Counted from the stretch's first letter, positions 29,472-40,793 are shown. The stretch: DNA of 64,000 nucleotides from Chitinophagaceae bacterium (GCA_016719815.1 JADJYK010000004.1:124001-188000), one strand, 5' to 3'. The notes: generated by a model from the sequence alone, not told the origin. Numbers and translations: made by a program.

Positions 29472-29499
29472 ATAAATTGTTTTTGTTTTAAATGAATCT

Positions 29500-29528
29500 C
29501 AAAGATAGCAGTAAATGAATTGCGGCAA
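29500..29528 (-). promoter_or_regulatory. Promoter of the cytochrome c gene (TTG-N18-TATCTTTG)
   Basis: On the minus strand TTG (29526-29528), an 18-bp spacer and TATCTTTG (29500-29507) match the Bacteroidota consensus. The -7 box ends 28 bp before the ATG. Confidence 0.55.
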
Positions 29529-29591
29529 AAGAAAGGGTCGCCTTTTAAGCGACCCAATGCTTGCCGTTAGTAGTAATAATGGTTGCGACAG

Positions 29592-30823
29592 TTACAGTTT
29601 TACAAACTTCAGTTTCATAGACACACCATCAGATCGTTTTGCTGCAATAAAATAGGTACCCGACTGAAGGTTTTTTATATCAATGCTCTGATTTTTTGAC
29701 ATAATTGACAGATTTAGAACTCCTTGCCCCATCATATTAGTTACAAAAATTTTTTCACCAACCCACCTGCTCTCATAGGCCAAATCAAGTTTAAGCTCAG
29801 TTGTTGCCGGATTGGGATACAGTTTTGGTTCAAGCCATACAGGATCTTCTGTTGTCACCGGTATTTCCGATAATAGTGGCATATCGAGTCCTTTTGAAGT
29901 AAGGAATGATTCCCTGAAACCACCAGGTTCAAATAAAGCCCCTCATTCTTTCTTTCTGACCATGTGTAAACATTTTCAAACAGCCATCATTCGTAACATC
30001 CATAAAATTCATATACATGTCTCCATATGGTGCATTACCACAAGTAACCCTTATATCAGTTGGGCAACCGATAGTATAGCTTGCCTGCCTGGGTGTATCA
30101 TCCACTCCATCATCACCGCAATAGGCGTCACCCCAGATATGCCTTAAACCAAGCCAATGTCCCACTTCGTGAACGGCTGTTTTCCCCATCCCATAAACAC
30201 CGGCAGCGTTTACCCCAAACGAATTATATGAAATAACTATCCCGTCTTTTTGAATATCACCCCGGGAACAGAAGCATATCCGGCATATTTTGCCATGTTG
30301 CATACCCAAATATTGAGATAACTCCGGGTATCCCATGGATCATCACCCATTTCAGACGAAAACTTCATCTTATCATCGGGTCCCCAGTTTGTAACCGGTG
30401 TATATTTCCTGGTTATCCCGGATGTAGATCTTTTACGCGGATCAGAAATGGCGAGTTGAAATTCAATTTCACAATCGGCAGACAGGGAACGGAAATAGGA
30501 AGGATAGCCGCTGTATCCGCATTTCGTTTTCTGAAATGCTTATTGAATGCATCAATCTGACTCATCGCCTGGGCATCCGTAATTTTTTCTTCAGGAGTAT
30601 GATAAAGATTATGAATGACAACCGGAATTTTTACAATGCCTGTAAAAACTCTTGCCATCGTTTCCCTGCTATTTTTTTCTGCTTCGCTGATGCGGGCAGA
30701 CAACGACGGTTTTCTTTGTAATTCTGTTTGCAAATAGGAATGAGAGCCGCATCTATCCTGGGCTGTAGCCGTTTGTAACTGAAGTAATGCAACAGTTATA
30801 AAAGAAATGAATTTCACCTTCAT
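29592..30823 (-). CDS. Secreted M43 (pappalysin-like) metalloprotease with type IX sorting domain, frameshifted
   Basis: The signal peptide (ISFITVALLQLQTATAQ) and prodomain-like region run from 30823 to about 30420. The catalytic piece (about 30410-29929) contains the zinc motif HEVGHWLGLRH, the Cys-rich loop DAYCGDDGVDDTP and the Met-turn region MNFMDVTNDGC. The C-terminal piece (from 29882) is a T9SS type A sorting domain: LYPNPATTELKLDL, IKNLQSGTYFI and a final KLKFVKL. Three frame breaks (about 30420, 30290, 29930) separate the pieces; corrected length is about 410 residues. Such proteases are exported across the outer membrane by the Por machinery. Confidence 0.8.
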
Positions 30824-31071
30824 CGTTCCGAAAATAATTTTCTTAGAGTTAATAATTAAAACTGGTCATTCCTCAGGAATTGGAAGTAAGGACTATCGGA
30901 GAATTTAAAAGTTGGTATCGCAGGAATGGAAATTTTGGTAATTTTTTCGGAGAAGGTAATTTTCAAATATAGAGCATTTAATTAATTGTACAAGAAGTTT
31001 TTGTATCGTATTTTTCCTATATAATCTAATTGGTTATGGACTTTTTAACAATACTGTCCGGAAACAGCGGT

Positions 31072-31079
31072 TATTTTTG
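31072..31079 (+). promoter_or_regulatory. Probable -7 box (TATTTTTG)
   Basis: TATTTTTG fits TAnnTTTG, 20 bp before the ATG of the glutaminyl cyclase gene; no clear -33 TTG. Confidence 0.4.
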
Positions 31080-31099
31080 TAAACTTATTATCGACTACA

Positions 31100-31891
31100 A
31101 TGTATAAATCATTTTTAATCCTTACATCTGCAGCACTACTACTCTCCTGTAACGGACCTGAAAAAGAACCTGACGGCCCCAAACCACTGGCTCCAAATGC
31201 GATGACTTATTCAATAGTGGCAAGTTTCCCGCATGACACTTCTTCCTATACACAAGGGCTTACTTTTTACAAAGACGAAATGTACGAAGGAACAGGAAAC
31301 TGGGGCGAATCGAAGCTTAAAAAGGTGGATCTGATAACAGGTAAACCCCTTAAACAAATTGCACTTGATAAAACCTATTTTGGTGAAGGCGTTACTATAC
31401 TCAATGACACCATTTATCAATTAACTTACAAAGAGAAAAAAGTATTTGTATATACATTAAAGGATTTCAGAAAAGTTAAAGAATATGATGCAGACTATGC
31501 AGAAGGCTGGGGACTGACCACTGATGGGAAAAATCTTATTATCAGTACAGGCAGCAGCGATCTTTTGTATTATGAGCCTTCTACCTTCAAACTGCTAAAA
31601 ACACAAACTGTAACTGAAGCAGGAAGTGCATCTTTTAATATTAACGAACTGGAGTTTATTAACGGGTTCATCTATGCCAATCAATATCAGTACCCGTATA
31701 TCCTGAAAATTGATCCGGCAACCGGGGCTGTTGTTGCAAAGGCAGATGTAACACAACTTTGGGAAAGGGCAAAATCAATTGATCCAAACGTTGATGTTCC
31801 AAACGGGATTGCTTATAACGATATAACAAAGAAGATTTACATAACAGGCAAGTACTGGCCTGAGCTATATGAGGTACAGTTCAGCCAATAA
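31100..31891 (+). CDS. Glutaminyl-peptide cyclotransferase (plant/bacterial type), lipoprotein
   Basis: 263 residues. Lipoprotein signal TSAALLLSC, then a five-bladed propeller of the Glu_cyclase_2 family: FPHDTSSYTQGLTFYKDEMY, YFGEGVTILNDTIYQLTYKE, AEGWGLTTDGKNLIISTGSS, NELEFINGFIYANQY and VPNGIAYNDITKKIYITGKY. The conserved Glu of AEGWGL/NELEF matches the known active-site positions. The enzyme converts N-terminal Gln to pyroglutamate on exported proteins. In Bacteroidota such cyclases are often essential because lipid or T9SS-exported proteins begin with Gln. Monocistronic. Confidence 0.92.
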   Translation: MYKSFLILTSAALLLSCNGPEKEPDGPKPLAPNAMTYSIVASFPHDTSSYTQGLTFYKDEMYEGTGNWGESKLKKVDLITGKPLKQIALDKTYFGEGVTILNDTIYQLTYKEKKVFVYTLKDFRKVKEYDADYAEGWGLTTDGKNLIISTGSSDLLYYEPSTFKLLKTQTVTEAGSASFNINELEFINGFIYANQYQYPYILKIDPATGAVVAKADVTQLWERAKSIDPNVDVPNGIAYNDITKKIYITGKYWPELYEVQFSQ

Positions 31892-31892
31892 A

Positions 31893-32789
31893 TTATTTAC
31901 CAGTTACATAAATAACCGAACTACACCTTTTCTTATCACCCAATGCCCTGAAATTAGATTTTAGTCCGTAAAAGAAAGCACCCGGCAGGCTGGTCTTCCC
32001 GGATTTGTATTTGCTGCTTAACATCGATACATAAAAACTGTCGAACCACATTGGCTTATACTGCAAAATCCTCAGACCAGATTCTTCAACAAGTTTCTGC
32101 ATTGATTGCGGGGAGAAGTGATAAAGGTGTCGTGGCACATCATAAGCCGCCCAAAACTCCTTGTAAACTGCAGCATCCCCTGATGTGTAATTGGGAACAG
32201 CAATAATTAAGCGTCCGCTCTCTTTCAGCAGCGATTTCAATTTGGCCATATATCCTTTCAAATCATGCACATGCTCCAATACATGCCACAGGGTAATCGC
32301 ATCAAAAGAATTATCAGGTAAGTGATAAAAATCCTCAATGGAAGATAACGTTGCGCCATATACTTCTTTCGCCACTTTTCTCGCCTCAGCATCAGGTTCA
32401 AGGCCGGTTACCTGCCAGCCATTTTCAAGCATTGCCTTCACGAAAACACCTGTTCCCGCCCCCACATCCAGCATGTTGCCTTTACCCCGTCCGGTTACTT
32501 TTTTTACAAGTTTACACTTCTGTCTTATCGTAAGCTTTCTTACAGAATGATACAGGCGGTTTATCAGTCCTTTTGTACTGTCAGTATGAGATATATAACT
32601 TTCTGCTTTATAGTATGGGGCGATAGATGTTGCTCCCGGAACATCCTGTGTAAACCGGAAGGTACATGAATGACATTCGAAAATGGTAAACGTTTCGTTA
32701 CTGGCGGTAAAATCTTTTGCCTGCAATACAGACGAGATATTTGCGGAGCCGCAAACCGGGCACTGGTTGTAATGTATTATTTCGCTCAT
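31893..32789 (-). CDS. Class I SAM-dependent methyltransferase with N-terminal zinc-ribbon-like segment
   Basis: 298 residues from the ATG at 32789 (an upstream TTG would add four). The N-terminus has two Cys pairs (CPVCGSANI and FECHSCTFRF) like a small metal site. The methyltransferase core has motif I NMLDVGAGTGVFVKA, the acidic GLEPDAE, and FDAITLWHVLEHVHDL. Such proteins are commonly glycan or O-antigen related methyltransferases (Methyltransf_23), but no substrate can be inferred. It ends 1 bp after the convergent cyclase gene. Confidence 0.85.
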   Translation of the reverse strand: MSEIIHYNQCPVCGSANISSVLQAKDFTASNETFTIFECHSCTFRFTQDVPGATSIAPYYKAESYISHTDSTKGLINRLYHSVRKLTIRQKCKLVKKVTGRGKGNMLDVGAGTGVFVKAMLENGWQVTGLEPDAEARKVAKEVYGATLSSIEDFYHLPDNSFDAITLWHVLEHVHDLKGYMAKLKSLLKESGRLIIAVPNYTSGDAAVYKEFWAAYDVPRHLYHFSPQSMQKLVEESGLRILQYKPMWFDSFYVSMLSSKYKSGKTSLPGAFFYGLKSNFRALGDKKRCSSVIYVTGK

Positions 32790-32830
32790 ACTGAGCTGCA
32801 AAGTAAAACCAATTTCTGGAAAAGGCCTAT

Positions 32831-33475
32831 TTAAGGAACAGACCTGTATGTTGGGATATTCGTCTCTATGGAATTTAACCTGCTTTGACTACCAGTAGCC
32901 GCAACACTAACCCCTTTTTCAGAAAAATACCACCCAATATAAAGGAAAGATAAAAGCGTCAATACTGCAACCCATACCCACCAAAGGGATTTAGACTTTA
33001 CCGGCTGATTCAGAAATTCGTTCATTTCAACCGAAGTCCTTTCCTGTTCCCCTACCCTCACCATATGCTCAGCCTTATCCCTGATGACTTTTTCTGCTCT
33101 AACCGGTTCTTGCAGAAACAAGGGTTCCGGCTCAGGCTGAAATTTCATTTCTCCAGCTAACCCTTTGCTAATAGTGCCAATGCCAGTCCAATAAACTTTT
33201 GCCCCTTCATTAATCTTTTTCTTCAGGTCAAATGCAAAGTCATTAAACCTTACAACAGCTTCTCTTGCGGATATGCCTAACAAGGCTCCTAAACTACCAT
33301 AAAAGTCCACCTGCACATCAGATTCCTGTGCCATTGAAACTTTAAAAGCAGGCGCATTCGCCTTCCTGCCGGGAAAATCAATCGTTGCGGGCCCCTGTTC
33401 TAACAGAAAAGTGCCTATTCCAGGCACTGTAAGTTTGTTGTTCTTTATCAGGTATGAATACAGTTCAGGATACAT
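32831..33475 (-). CDS. HU-CCDC81-type DNA-binding-like membrane protein
   Basis: 214 residues from the ATG at 33475 (MYPELYSYLIKNNKLTVPGI). A longer non-ATG start would overlap the upstream barrel gene. The N-terminal 125 residues form the HU-CCDC81 pair of small domains: LTVPGIGTFLLEQGPATIDF, SAREAVVRFNDFAFDLKKK and VYWTGIGTISKGLAGEMKF. One membrane helix follows at about 164-183 (WWVWVAVLTLLSFLYIGWYF) and a short tail. The stop TGA of the barrel gene (33477-33479) lies one base before this ATG, showing tight coupling in an operon with the barrel and TPR genes. A SPOR domain, found in some homologues, is absent. Confidence 0.8.
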   Translation of the reverse strand: MYPELYSYLIKNNKLTVPGIGTFLLEQGPATIDFPGRKANAPAFKVSMAQESDVQVDFYGSLGALLGISAREAVVRFNDFAFDLKKKINEGAKVYWTGIGTISKGLAGEMKFQPEPEPLFLQEPVRAEKVIRDKAEHMVRVGEQERTSVEMNEFLNQPVKSKSLWWVWVAVLTLLSFLYIGWYFSEKGVSVAATGSQSRLNSIETNIPTYRSVP

Positions 33476-33476
33476 A

Positions 33477-35139
33477 TCAGTTCTTTTGGTCGAACGAAAA
33501 TACAATTCCGCCAACAAAATTGAAGCCATATACAGGATATTGATTCCAGCGTTGGTATTCCTTATTAAACACATTATTAAACTGTGTCCACAGGTTAATG
33601 TTCTTTGTAATTTTGAATTCAAGTCCTGCATTCAGGTCAAATGCACCTCCGGTATTACTGATACTTCCATCGGCTTTCATATAATGGGGAGCACTCCAGG
33701 CAAATAAATCAGATTTCAGCCACAGGTCTTTTATCACCTGCAGGCGCAAAGCTGTTTTTACTTCAAGCGGAATAAGCCCCAGGCGCTATTGTTATTTTCA
33801 GTCCTGAATACTGGTTAAATTGTACCCCGGAAATAACTGAGAACTTTTCCTGAACAGAATAACCTAATTCACCGCCAAAATTCACCACATTCATTTCGCT
33901 TTCATTCACCACTTTAAATGTTTTTGCTCCATCCAACGGAGTTGTGTAATCATTAATAAACAGCGGTTGATTGTTCAGTTTATTAAACCCAACTTTCGCT
34001 GCATAGCTGAAATGGTTGCCAACAGCTCCTTTAAAACCGGCAAATCTCTCTTCTATCCAGGTATTATCAAATGATTCGGGTAGGCGTATATATGGATTCT
34101 GCGATGCGAGATACATAAAAGTTGTTTTCCTGATATAACCTGTCCATCCGGCCTGGAAAGTAAACCGCTTATCAGATGTGCTGATGTCAGCAAGTATGTT
34201 GGGAAACATTTTGAATGTTTTATTATCCCAGGAAGGTCTTATCCCCACTTGCGCATTAATATTTGGTGTTTTAAACAAAATGGAAGGCGACAGGTAGTAC
34301 ATTGTATTGTTAAGTGCCGATTTGTTCTTTGGTGAAAGGCGGGTAAGGTCGAATGTAACACCAAGATTGACTGCAAATACTTTTCCAATTGTCTTTTGCA
34401 CCGGCAGATTAAGCACCGTATTGCTTTCATTATTCTTCAGGTTATCGCTGAATACATCAATCTTTACCTCAGGCCAGTAGGTAAGACCAAATGAGGTTTT
34501 GTTGATGTTGTGCATAGCCAGTCTTCCGGAAATTACCTGGTAATTTGCCTTCAGGGAATCATCCGGAAATGAAAGTGTTTCCGGTTGATAGCCGTAACGA
34601 TACGATTTATTCAGCTTCATTCCCACCGATGCATCCCATTGCAGGTTATTGCCCGACTTAAAATACCCGGCAAGTCTTGCCTCTGTACTGGTAAACTTCT
34701 GGTAATCTCTCTTCCCATCTGAACCAACATGTTTTGCATATAAGTTCAGGCCGGCTGTTTTCCCATCACCAAACGAAATGCCTGCCTGCACAAACGGTGT
34801 ACGCAAACTGCCAAAACCAGCCTTAACATAACTGCTGTTATTAAACCTTCCCCCGGTATCTATATCCAGTGCCAGCGGTTTCAGAGAACCGGGTTGAAAT
34901 GCAAATAACAGGTTCTGATTAGGAATATCATAGATCTGTTTCACTTTTGTTGTGTCAACCGGTGCCGGAGATGCATCAAAATTTATTTTGGCAGCTTCCC
35001 GCAATACAGGTTTAAAACTGGAAATAATTTCAATTCCGCCCTTCTTAGTTGTATCCTTCTGAGAATAGGAAATTCCGAATGATAAAATTCCAAATCCCAG
35101 TAACAAAGCTTTAAGACTATATATTTTCATTTGTCGCAT
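33477..35139 (-). CDS. Outer membrane beta-barrel protein, TonB-receptor-like, one frameshift
   Basis: The signal peptide (LLLGFGILSFGISYSQ) precedes a short conserved segment KGGIEIISSFKPVLREAAKI and a barrel rich in alternating aromatic strands. One extra G in the GGGG run near 33780 moves the frame; after correction the text continues GLIPLEVKTALRLQV and ends in a barrel-closing strand, VGGIVFSF. Corrected length is about 554 residues. No CarboxypepD_reg or plug domain is present, so it is not a classical TonB receptor. It sits between the giant TPR gene (34 bp upstream) and the HU-CCDC81 gene, a conserved Bacteroidota trio. Confidence 0.75.
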
Positions 35140-35173
35140 TTCAGATTGTTTAATACTTCATACTTCTAATTTC

Positions 35174-38100
35174 CTAACTTACTCGATTTCCTTCCTCATC
35201 AATAACCTGATTGAGTTTTGTCTGTGCTTCTGCTTTTAATTCGGCATCCAGTGTATTGTCAACAATGCTCTGGAATGTTGCCTTGCATTGAAATAATCTT
35301 TCTGCCTGAAATAAATATCGCCAAGCAGAATGTATGCCTTAGTAACCCAATAGTCGTACGAACCAGACTTGTTAATCGTTTCAAATGCGGCTTTTTCCGA
35401 CTCAGTCAGTTTGTTAAGCCTGAACCAGCAACTGGCAATCTCAAACCTGGCTTCTGCGGCAAGGGCAGCTTTGTTCAATTGAACAACTGATTTAAAATTG
35501 GTTATTGCAAGGTCATACTGCCCTGCCACTTCATACGACTTTCCAATTGCCATATTGGCCAGCGTTTTATCATCTGCGCTGCTGCCTTTGGCCGCTGTCA
35601 GTTCCTTTGCATTTTCAACAGCTTCTGTCCACTTTTGCTGCTGATACTGACAGCGCAATAAACCACGCATTGCTTCCAGTTTATTCTCCTGACCTGAAGC
35701 TATCTGCTTCAACTGTAAATAATACTTTTCGGCCCTGGCATAGTTCTTTTGTTCGAAGAAATAAATTCTTGCAGCCGATAATACTGACCTTTCTGCATAG
35801 GTATTGGGGGCATTAACTGCCCCTTCTTCATAAGAAGAAAGCGCATTATTCCAGTCTTTGCGGCTGCTGTAGATTTCAGCCCTGTTGTAATGTGCATCCA
35901 ATGCATAGGCCCCGTCAGGAAATCTTTGGAGGTAATTGCTGAAGCCATTCAGTGCTGCATTCATATTCTGGTCATCATATTGCTTTTCTGCTGCTGCATA
36001 GGTAAGTGAATCTTCTGTGCTTATGCTCAGCGGACGACCTGCATTCCGCATGAAGGCAGCATACTCATCCGGCTTTCCATCATCGATGTAAATCGTTTTT
36101 ACATTATCCAATGCATCTTCTGCCTCAGGAGAATTAGGGTATTTATCAACTAATATTTTATATTGCTTCAACGCTTCTGCATTGTTATTAAGGTTATAAT
36201 AAGATGTTCCCATCTTCAGATAAGCCTGCGGCACAAGGCTCTGGTTATTGCTATTCTTAATTACGTTGCTCAAATAAGGAATAGCCTCACCAAATTTCTC
36301 ATCACCCATGTAAGTATTAGCCACTTCCATATTGGCATCGGTAACCAACGAAGATTGAGGAAACTTCCGCATCATCGTATTCATCAGCGTAATCTTGTCT
36401 TTTGAACTCTTTACTCCGGCCAGCATCGCATTCTGGAAAGTGGCATAGTCTTCCGCCGGCCATGAAAGTTTAATCACATTATCGTACATCGTCTTTGCTT
36501 TCGTATACTCTTTCTGCATGTAATAACAGTCAGCAGTACGGATGTAGGCATCCTGTGTTAAGGCATTTGAATTTAAAGCAGGATTGCGGCCGAGCGGTTC
36601 AAAATACGTAAAAGCAACAGGGTAGTTTTCCTTGCGCAGGTAAGAGTAGCCAAGATTGTAACGGCCATTAATTGCATTGGCCTCTCCGCTGACAGGTGAA
36701 CCCGCATCTGCATACAGGTGATAGTATTTGATAGCTGTATCCAGCTTATTGTTTCTGTAGCCCAACTCTCCTTTCCAGAAATGAGCATAGGGCCTTACGG
36801 GTGTGCTGTATGGGTCAGCAAGTACTTTATCCAGCATGGCGTCTGCATCAGCAAAGCGGCCGTCATTTATCATCTCAGTTGCACGCCCAAAAAGGATTCT
36901 TGGATACAGCCTTTTTGAATTCTCAGTGGGCCTTTCCAGGCTTTCCAGCAGCGCCTGTGCATCTTTATAATTATTTGTATTGGTAAGCATATCCACCATC
37001 AGCTCTTTAGCATCATTGGTAAAAACTGAACTGGGATAATCTGCCAAAAATGAACTGAGGCTGTTCAAAGCTTCATCCTGGTAACCCAGCTCATATGACA
37101 GCTTTGCATACTGAAACTTGGAAATTTCTTTCTGTTCCGGGTTACTGCTGTTGGATGAGCAGAATAAAAAGGCATTTCTTGCATTAGATTTTTGTCCGGT
37201 TTTTAAATATGCATCACCAAGCAGGTACATCGCATGCTGACTTAATGAATCATCCTTGCCGCTTAATTGTTTAAATCCGTCAATAGATTTGCTGTATTGC
37301 TTTGCCTGGTAGTAGCAATAAGAAAGTTCATATAAATCCTCCCGGCGAATTTTTTTTGAACGGTTTACATAATCCTCGAGATTAGGCAATGCTTTGGCAT
37401 ATTCCTTTTTCTCAAAATAGGCATGTCCGAGCAATTGCTTCAGTTCAAGGTCGTAGTACTGCGAACTGGCGCCTGCCTGCAATTTGTTCTGAATATAACT
37501 GATCGCTTCATCTTTACGTCCCTGCACATAATATATCTGGGCAATATAGTAAGGAACAACAGTTCCATAATTTTTTTCGTTCTCCACTACTTTAAAAGCA
37601 TTCAGTGCTTCAGTGTATTGCCTGTCTCGAAAAGCCAGAAAACCATAGTAGTAATTGGCATCAATGTAATTTGGGTCGTCTTTTATTCCTCTTATGCTGT
37701 TAAAAAGCGGTTTGGCGTCAGTAAATCGCTGTAGTGTAAAATAGGAGTAGCCCTGGTGGAATTTCATATCCGAAATTTCCCTGTTGCTAAGATTAGCGAT
37801 ATCGGTCTGTTCATAATGATTAGCTGCATCAGCAAACTTTTCTGCCCTGAAAAAATATTCTGCTAAGTGAAAGTTCATTTGCTGAACCCTTGCATTATTT
37901 TTCTCCAGGTCTATATATTCGTGTGCTTCTTCTCCTGCCCTTTCCTCGTTTTGTTTCAGGCCACAAACGATGGCGTAGTAGTTTATTTCCTGAACCGTAA
38001 CCGGAATGTTTGCTTTATCCGTCTCTTTAACAGCCAGGCGTAACTCCCTTAAAAGCGGATAGGCAAGGCTATATTGCTCTTTCTGAAAATACTCTTTAGC

Positions 38101-38202
38101 TTCCTTAAAAAGTGCTTCCGGGTCACTGTAAAACCGGGTTTGCTGTGCTAACAATAAACTGCTGAAAGAAATGGCGGCGGCCAGTAAGAGTTGCTTCTTC
38201 AT
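35174..38202 (-). CDS. Giant tetratricopeptide-repeat protein, one frameshift near the end
   Basis: The signal peptide (LLLAAAISFSSLLLAQ) is followed by about 1000 residues of TPR and Sel1-like helical repeats (many A-x-x-x-Y pairs, for example YSLAYPLLRELRLAV, FADAANHYEQTDIANL, WNNALSSYEEGAVNAP). One base appears lost near 35287; restoring it changes the end to KATFQSIVDNTLDAELKAEA and a stop at 35174. Such TPR proteins sit next to outer membrane barrel genes in Bacteroidota and are thought to be envelope assembly or scaffolding factors (inference). It is the first gene of a minus-strand trio. Confidence 0.85.
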
Positions 38203-38430
38203 TGATTGTCCTTTATCCGGTAAAGTATTCAGGCATATGCCTGTTCAGTACTGTCTGGAAACGATGCGAATATTCAAATTATTTCAGCTAATCCCAAACA
38301 TCATTCCAAACAGGTGTGAATAAATATAAAGCTATGAAAGGTTTAACATTTTATTGCGAATAATGACATTTCCCTTATCAAACGAACCCGTTAAAATTTT
38401 CATTATTATTGCAGACTAAAAATCCCTTCA

Positions 38431-38838
38431 ATGAAAAGACTTTTTAGCACAAAATATTCTGACAATTCTGTTTCTTTTGACTTACTCATGCTCAGGCTCG
38501 CAACAGGCGGACTGATGATACAGCACGGCTATGATAAACTTGTCAAGTTTGCCGTAATGTCAAAAGGCTTTCCCGATCCTTTCGGTGTTGGAAACACAGC
38601 GTCTTTATCAATGCTTGTTTTTGCCGAGTTTTTCTGTGCCATTTTGATATTGGCAGGTTTGCTTACAAGGCTGGCCACCATCCCATTGATAATTGCGATG
38701 TCTGTGGCACTTTTTAAAGCACATAACGGACAAATATTTGGCGAGGGTGAACATGCCGCACTTTTCCTGGGCGGTTATATTGCCTTATTATTTGCCGGAC
38801 CTGGTAAAATAAGCATAGACAGACTGATTGGAAAATAA
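38431..38838 (+). CDS. DoxX family membrane protein
   Basis: 135 residues with four membrane helices. Signature LLMLRLATGGLMIQHGYDKL, then FAEFFCAILILAGLLTRLAT and a terminal helix YIALLFAGPGKISIDRLIG. DoxX/DoxD proteins are small membrane proteins linked to quinone or thiol redox chemistry. It is the first gene of a plus-strand group with a thioesterase (16 bp on) and an M50 protease (6 bp further). Confidence 0.9.
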   Translation: MKRLFSTKYSDNSVSFDLLMLRLATGGLMIQHGYDKLVKFAVMSKGFPDPFGVGNTASLSMLVFAEFFCAILILAGLLTRLATIPLIIAMSVALFKAHNGQIFGEGEHAALFLGGYIALLFAGPGKISIDRLIGK

Positions 38839-38853
38839 ATTAAACAGGCAGAT

Positions 38854-39264
38854 ATGTTTTCTACTGAAACCAAGGTTAGGGTACGATATGCCGAAACAGA
38901 CCAGATGGGTGTAGTATATCATGCCAATTATTTCCTGTACTTTGAAACTGCCCGTGCTGAATCTATAAGGGAACTTGGATTTACGTATGCCGATATGGAA
39001 AAGAGCGGCATTATTATGCCGGTGGTGGATGTGCATTGCAAGTACATGCGGCCTGCCCGCTACGACGACTTGCTGACGATAATAACCACTTTGAAAGAAC
39101 TGCCCCAGCATCATAAAATTGAATTCCACCATGAGGTATTTAACGAAAGCAGTGAATTACTCGCCGTTGGAAAAATCACCCTGTATTTCATGGAAAGAAA
39201 AACCATGAAAAAAGCAATGATGCCGGGTCTGCTTATCGAAAAAATCAAACCTTATTTTGAATAA
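38854..39264 (+). CDS. Acyl-CoA thioesterase, YbgC/4HBT hotdog family
   Basis: 136 residues. Family motif VRYAETDQMGVVYHANYFLY, with the catalytic Asp in ETDQMG, then FETARAESIRELG and a final strand GKITLYFMERKT. These enzymes hydrolyse short or aromatic acyl-CoA thioesters in the cytoplasm. Tandem with the DoxX and M50 genes. Confidence 0.92.
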   Translation: MFSTETKVRVRYAETDQMGVVYHANYFLYFETARAESIRELGFTYADMEKSGIIMPVVDVHCKYMRPARYDDLLTIITTLKELPQHHKIEFHHEVFNESSELLAVGKITLYFMERKTMKKAMMPGLLIEKIKPYFE

Positions 39265-39270
39265 TCATCC

Positions 39271-40286
39271 ATGGAAAATTCAGAAGAAACAAATACGGGA
39301 TCAGCGGAGGCAGGTAAGCCTGAAAACAGTTTTTCCTATCCACCGAAATATGAAAAGCCCGATGACCGGGGTAATATTCTCATAAAATCTGTCGCCAGCC
39401 TCGCCATATACCTGCTGGCAGGCTATTTCTTCTTCCCAAGCTATAAAATTCTTTTACTGGTTACACTTGTGGTGCTGATTCATGAAATGGGCCATTTCCT
39501 GGCGATGAAATTTTATGGCTACAACGATTTGGGAGTATTTTTATCCCCTGTTAGCGCTTATGTTTCTGGCAATAAGAGAGAAGTATCACCAAAACAGTCA
39601 GCCGTAATCATACTGGCAGGCCGCTGCCCGGAATTATTATCGGCATCATTTTACTGCTTATTGGAAGAAGCCAACCGTATGCTGAACTGGCGGGCATTCA
39701 GTATTCACAAGCCGGATTGTTGTTTATGCTGCTCAACTTAGTAAATCTTGTTCCCGTTTATCCGCTGGACGGAGGACAATTACTCAACCGGGTATTTCTT
39801 GATGAGGAAAGTTTTTGGAGCAAGGTATTCGTAGTTCTTTCTGCAGGCCTGATAGGCTGGGTGGTTTTTACCCTTTATCAGAAATCAGGAAATATGACGG
39901 TCCTTATCTTATTGTTCTTCCCCGTCAATCTGCTAATTAGGAGGTTTGGAGAAACAAAACTTACAATAATCGAAAAAAAGATAGAAGAAGAAGGTATTAA
40001 TACTGATATAGATTACGAAGACCTGCCGGATGAGGACTACTGGAAAATCAGGGATATACTGATTGAAGAACACCAATCGTTCCGTGACGTTCCCAAACCG
40101 CCCCCTTATGAATACAGCCACAAAGAAGATAAAATCCTGCTATTCGTACAAAGCCTGCTGCACCGTCACCTGATACAGGATGTTTCGCTGGCAGGCAAAC
40201 TGTTTATTGGCGTTATCTGGATAGCGGCCATAGCCTCCCCATGGCTGGTAAATATGGATATGAGTTTTTTTAACAGGTTCAGATAA
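39271..40286 (+). CDS. Site-2 protease family (M50) membrane protein, one frameshift
   Basis: The zinc motif HEMGH lies at residues 71-75, within a membrane helix (LVTLVVLIHEMGHFLAMKF). One C appears lost near 39622; restoring it gives ILAGPLPGIIIGIILLL and leads into the second family motif NLVPVYPLDGGQLLNRV. About 338 residues. Site-2 proteases cleave transmembrane helices, often in envelope stress regulation. The cytosolic C-terminal part (from IDYEDLPDEDYW) is a short extra segment without a PDZ domain. Last gene of the DoxX/thioesterase/M50 run. Confidence 0.87.
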
Positions 40287-40288
40287 GC

Positions 40289-40714
40289 TTACACTCTGTT
40301 GTAATCAGCCTTCCAATTTGTAATTGCCAGCTTGATTTCCTTCTGAGAAAGTTTTTCCTCAACAGCCCTTTTTGCAAGTACAGGAAGTTCTTCATCGCTT
40401 GCAAAACGCAATGCTATAATCTGCGACATTCTCAATTGATTGTCCAGTGGTTTACCGGTAAGGATAAAATGCCTGAAGTTTTCTTCGGCCCGTATAGCCC
40501 TGTCCTGTGCCTTCAATGCAAATGACCTTGTATACCAAAATAAAAACACCAGCACAATAAAAATCAGTACAATCAATGCAGCAGCATAATGTGTTTCGGG
40601 ATGGGAACGAAACAGGTTTACAATGCTGCCAACTAAACCAAGCAATATTGCGTTCCCCGTAAAGAAGTGAAACATGGGTACGTAACGGGTGTGGTTTTTG
40701 TAATTTTGTGACAT
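40289..40714 (-). CDS. DUF6526 family membrane protein
   Basis: 141 residues. Two membrane helices (about 15-34 and 44-61, ALIVLIFIVLVFLFWYT) followed by a conserved cytosolic segment FALKAQDRAIRAEENFRHF, then LTGKPLDNQLRMSQIIALRF and SDEELPVLAKRAVEEKLS. This pattern is that of the small Bacteroidota family annotated DUF6526; function unknown. It ends 2 bp from the convergent M50 gene. Confidence 0.8.
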   Translation of the reverse strand: MSQNYKNHTRYVPMFHFFTGNAILLGLVGSIVNLFRSHPETHYAAALIVLIFIVLVFLFWYTRSFALKAQDRAIRAEENFRHFILTGKPLDNQLRMSQIIALRFASDEELPVLAKRAVEEKLSQKEIKLAITNWKADYNRV

Positions 40715-40793
40715 GGTGAATAGTTTTTAGTTTGTGGTTAATAGTTCATTGTTCATTGCCGTTTTCAAAGATAACGGCTCAAAGCCGACTCTT

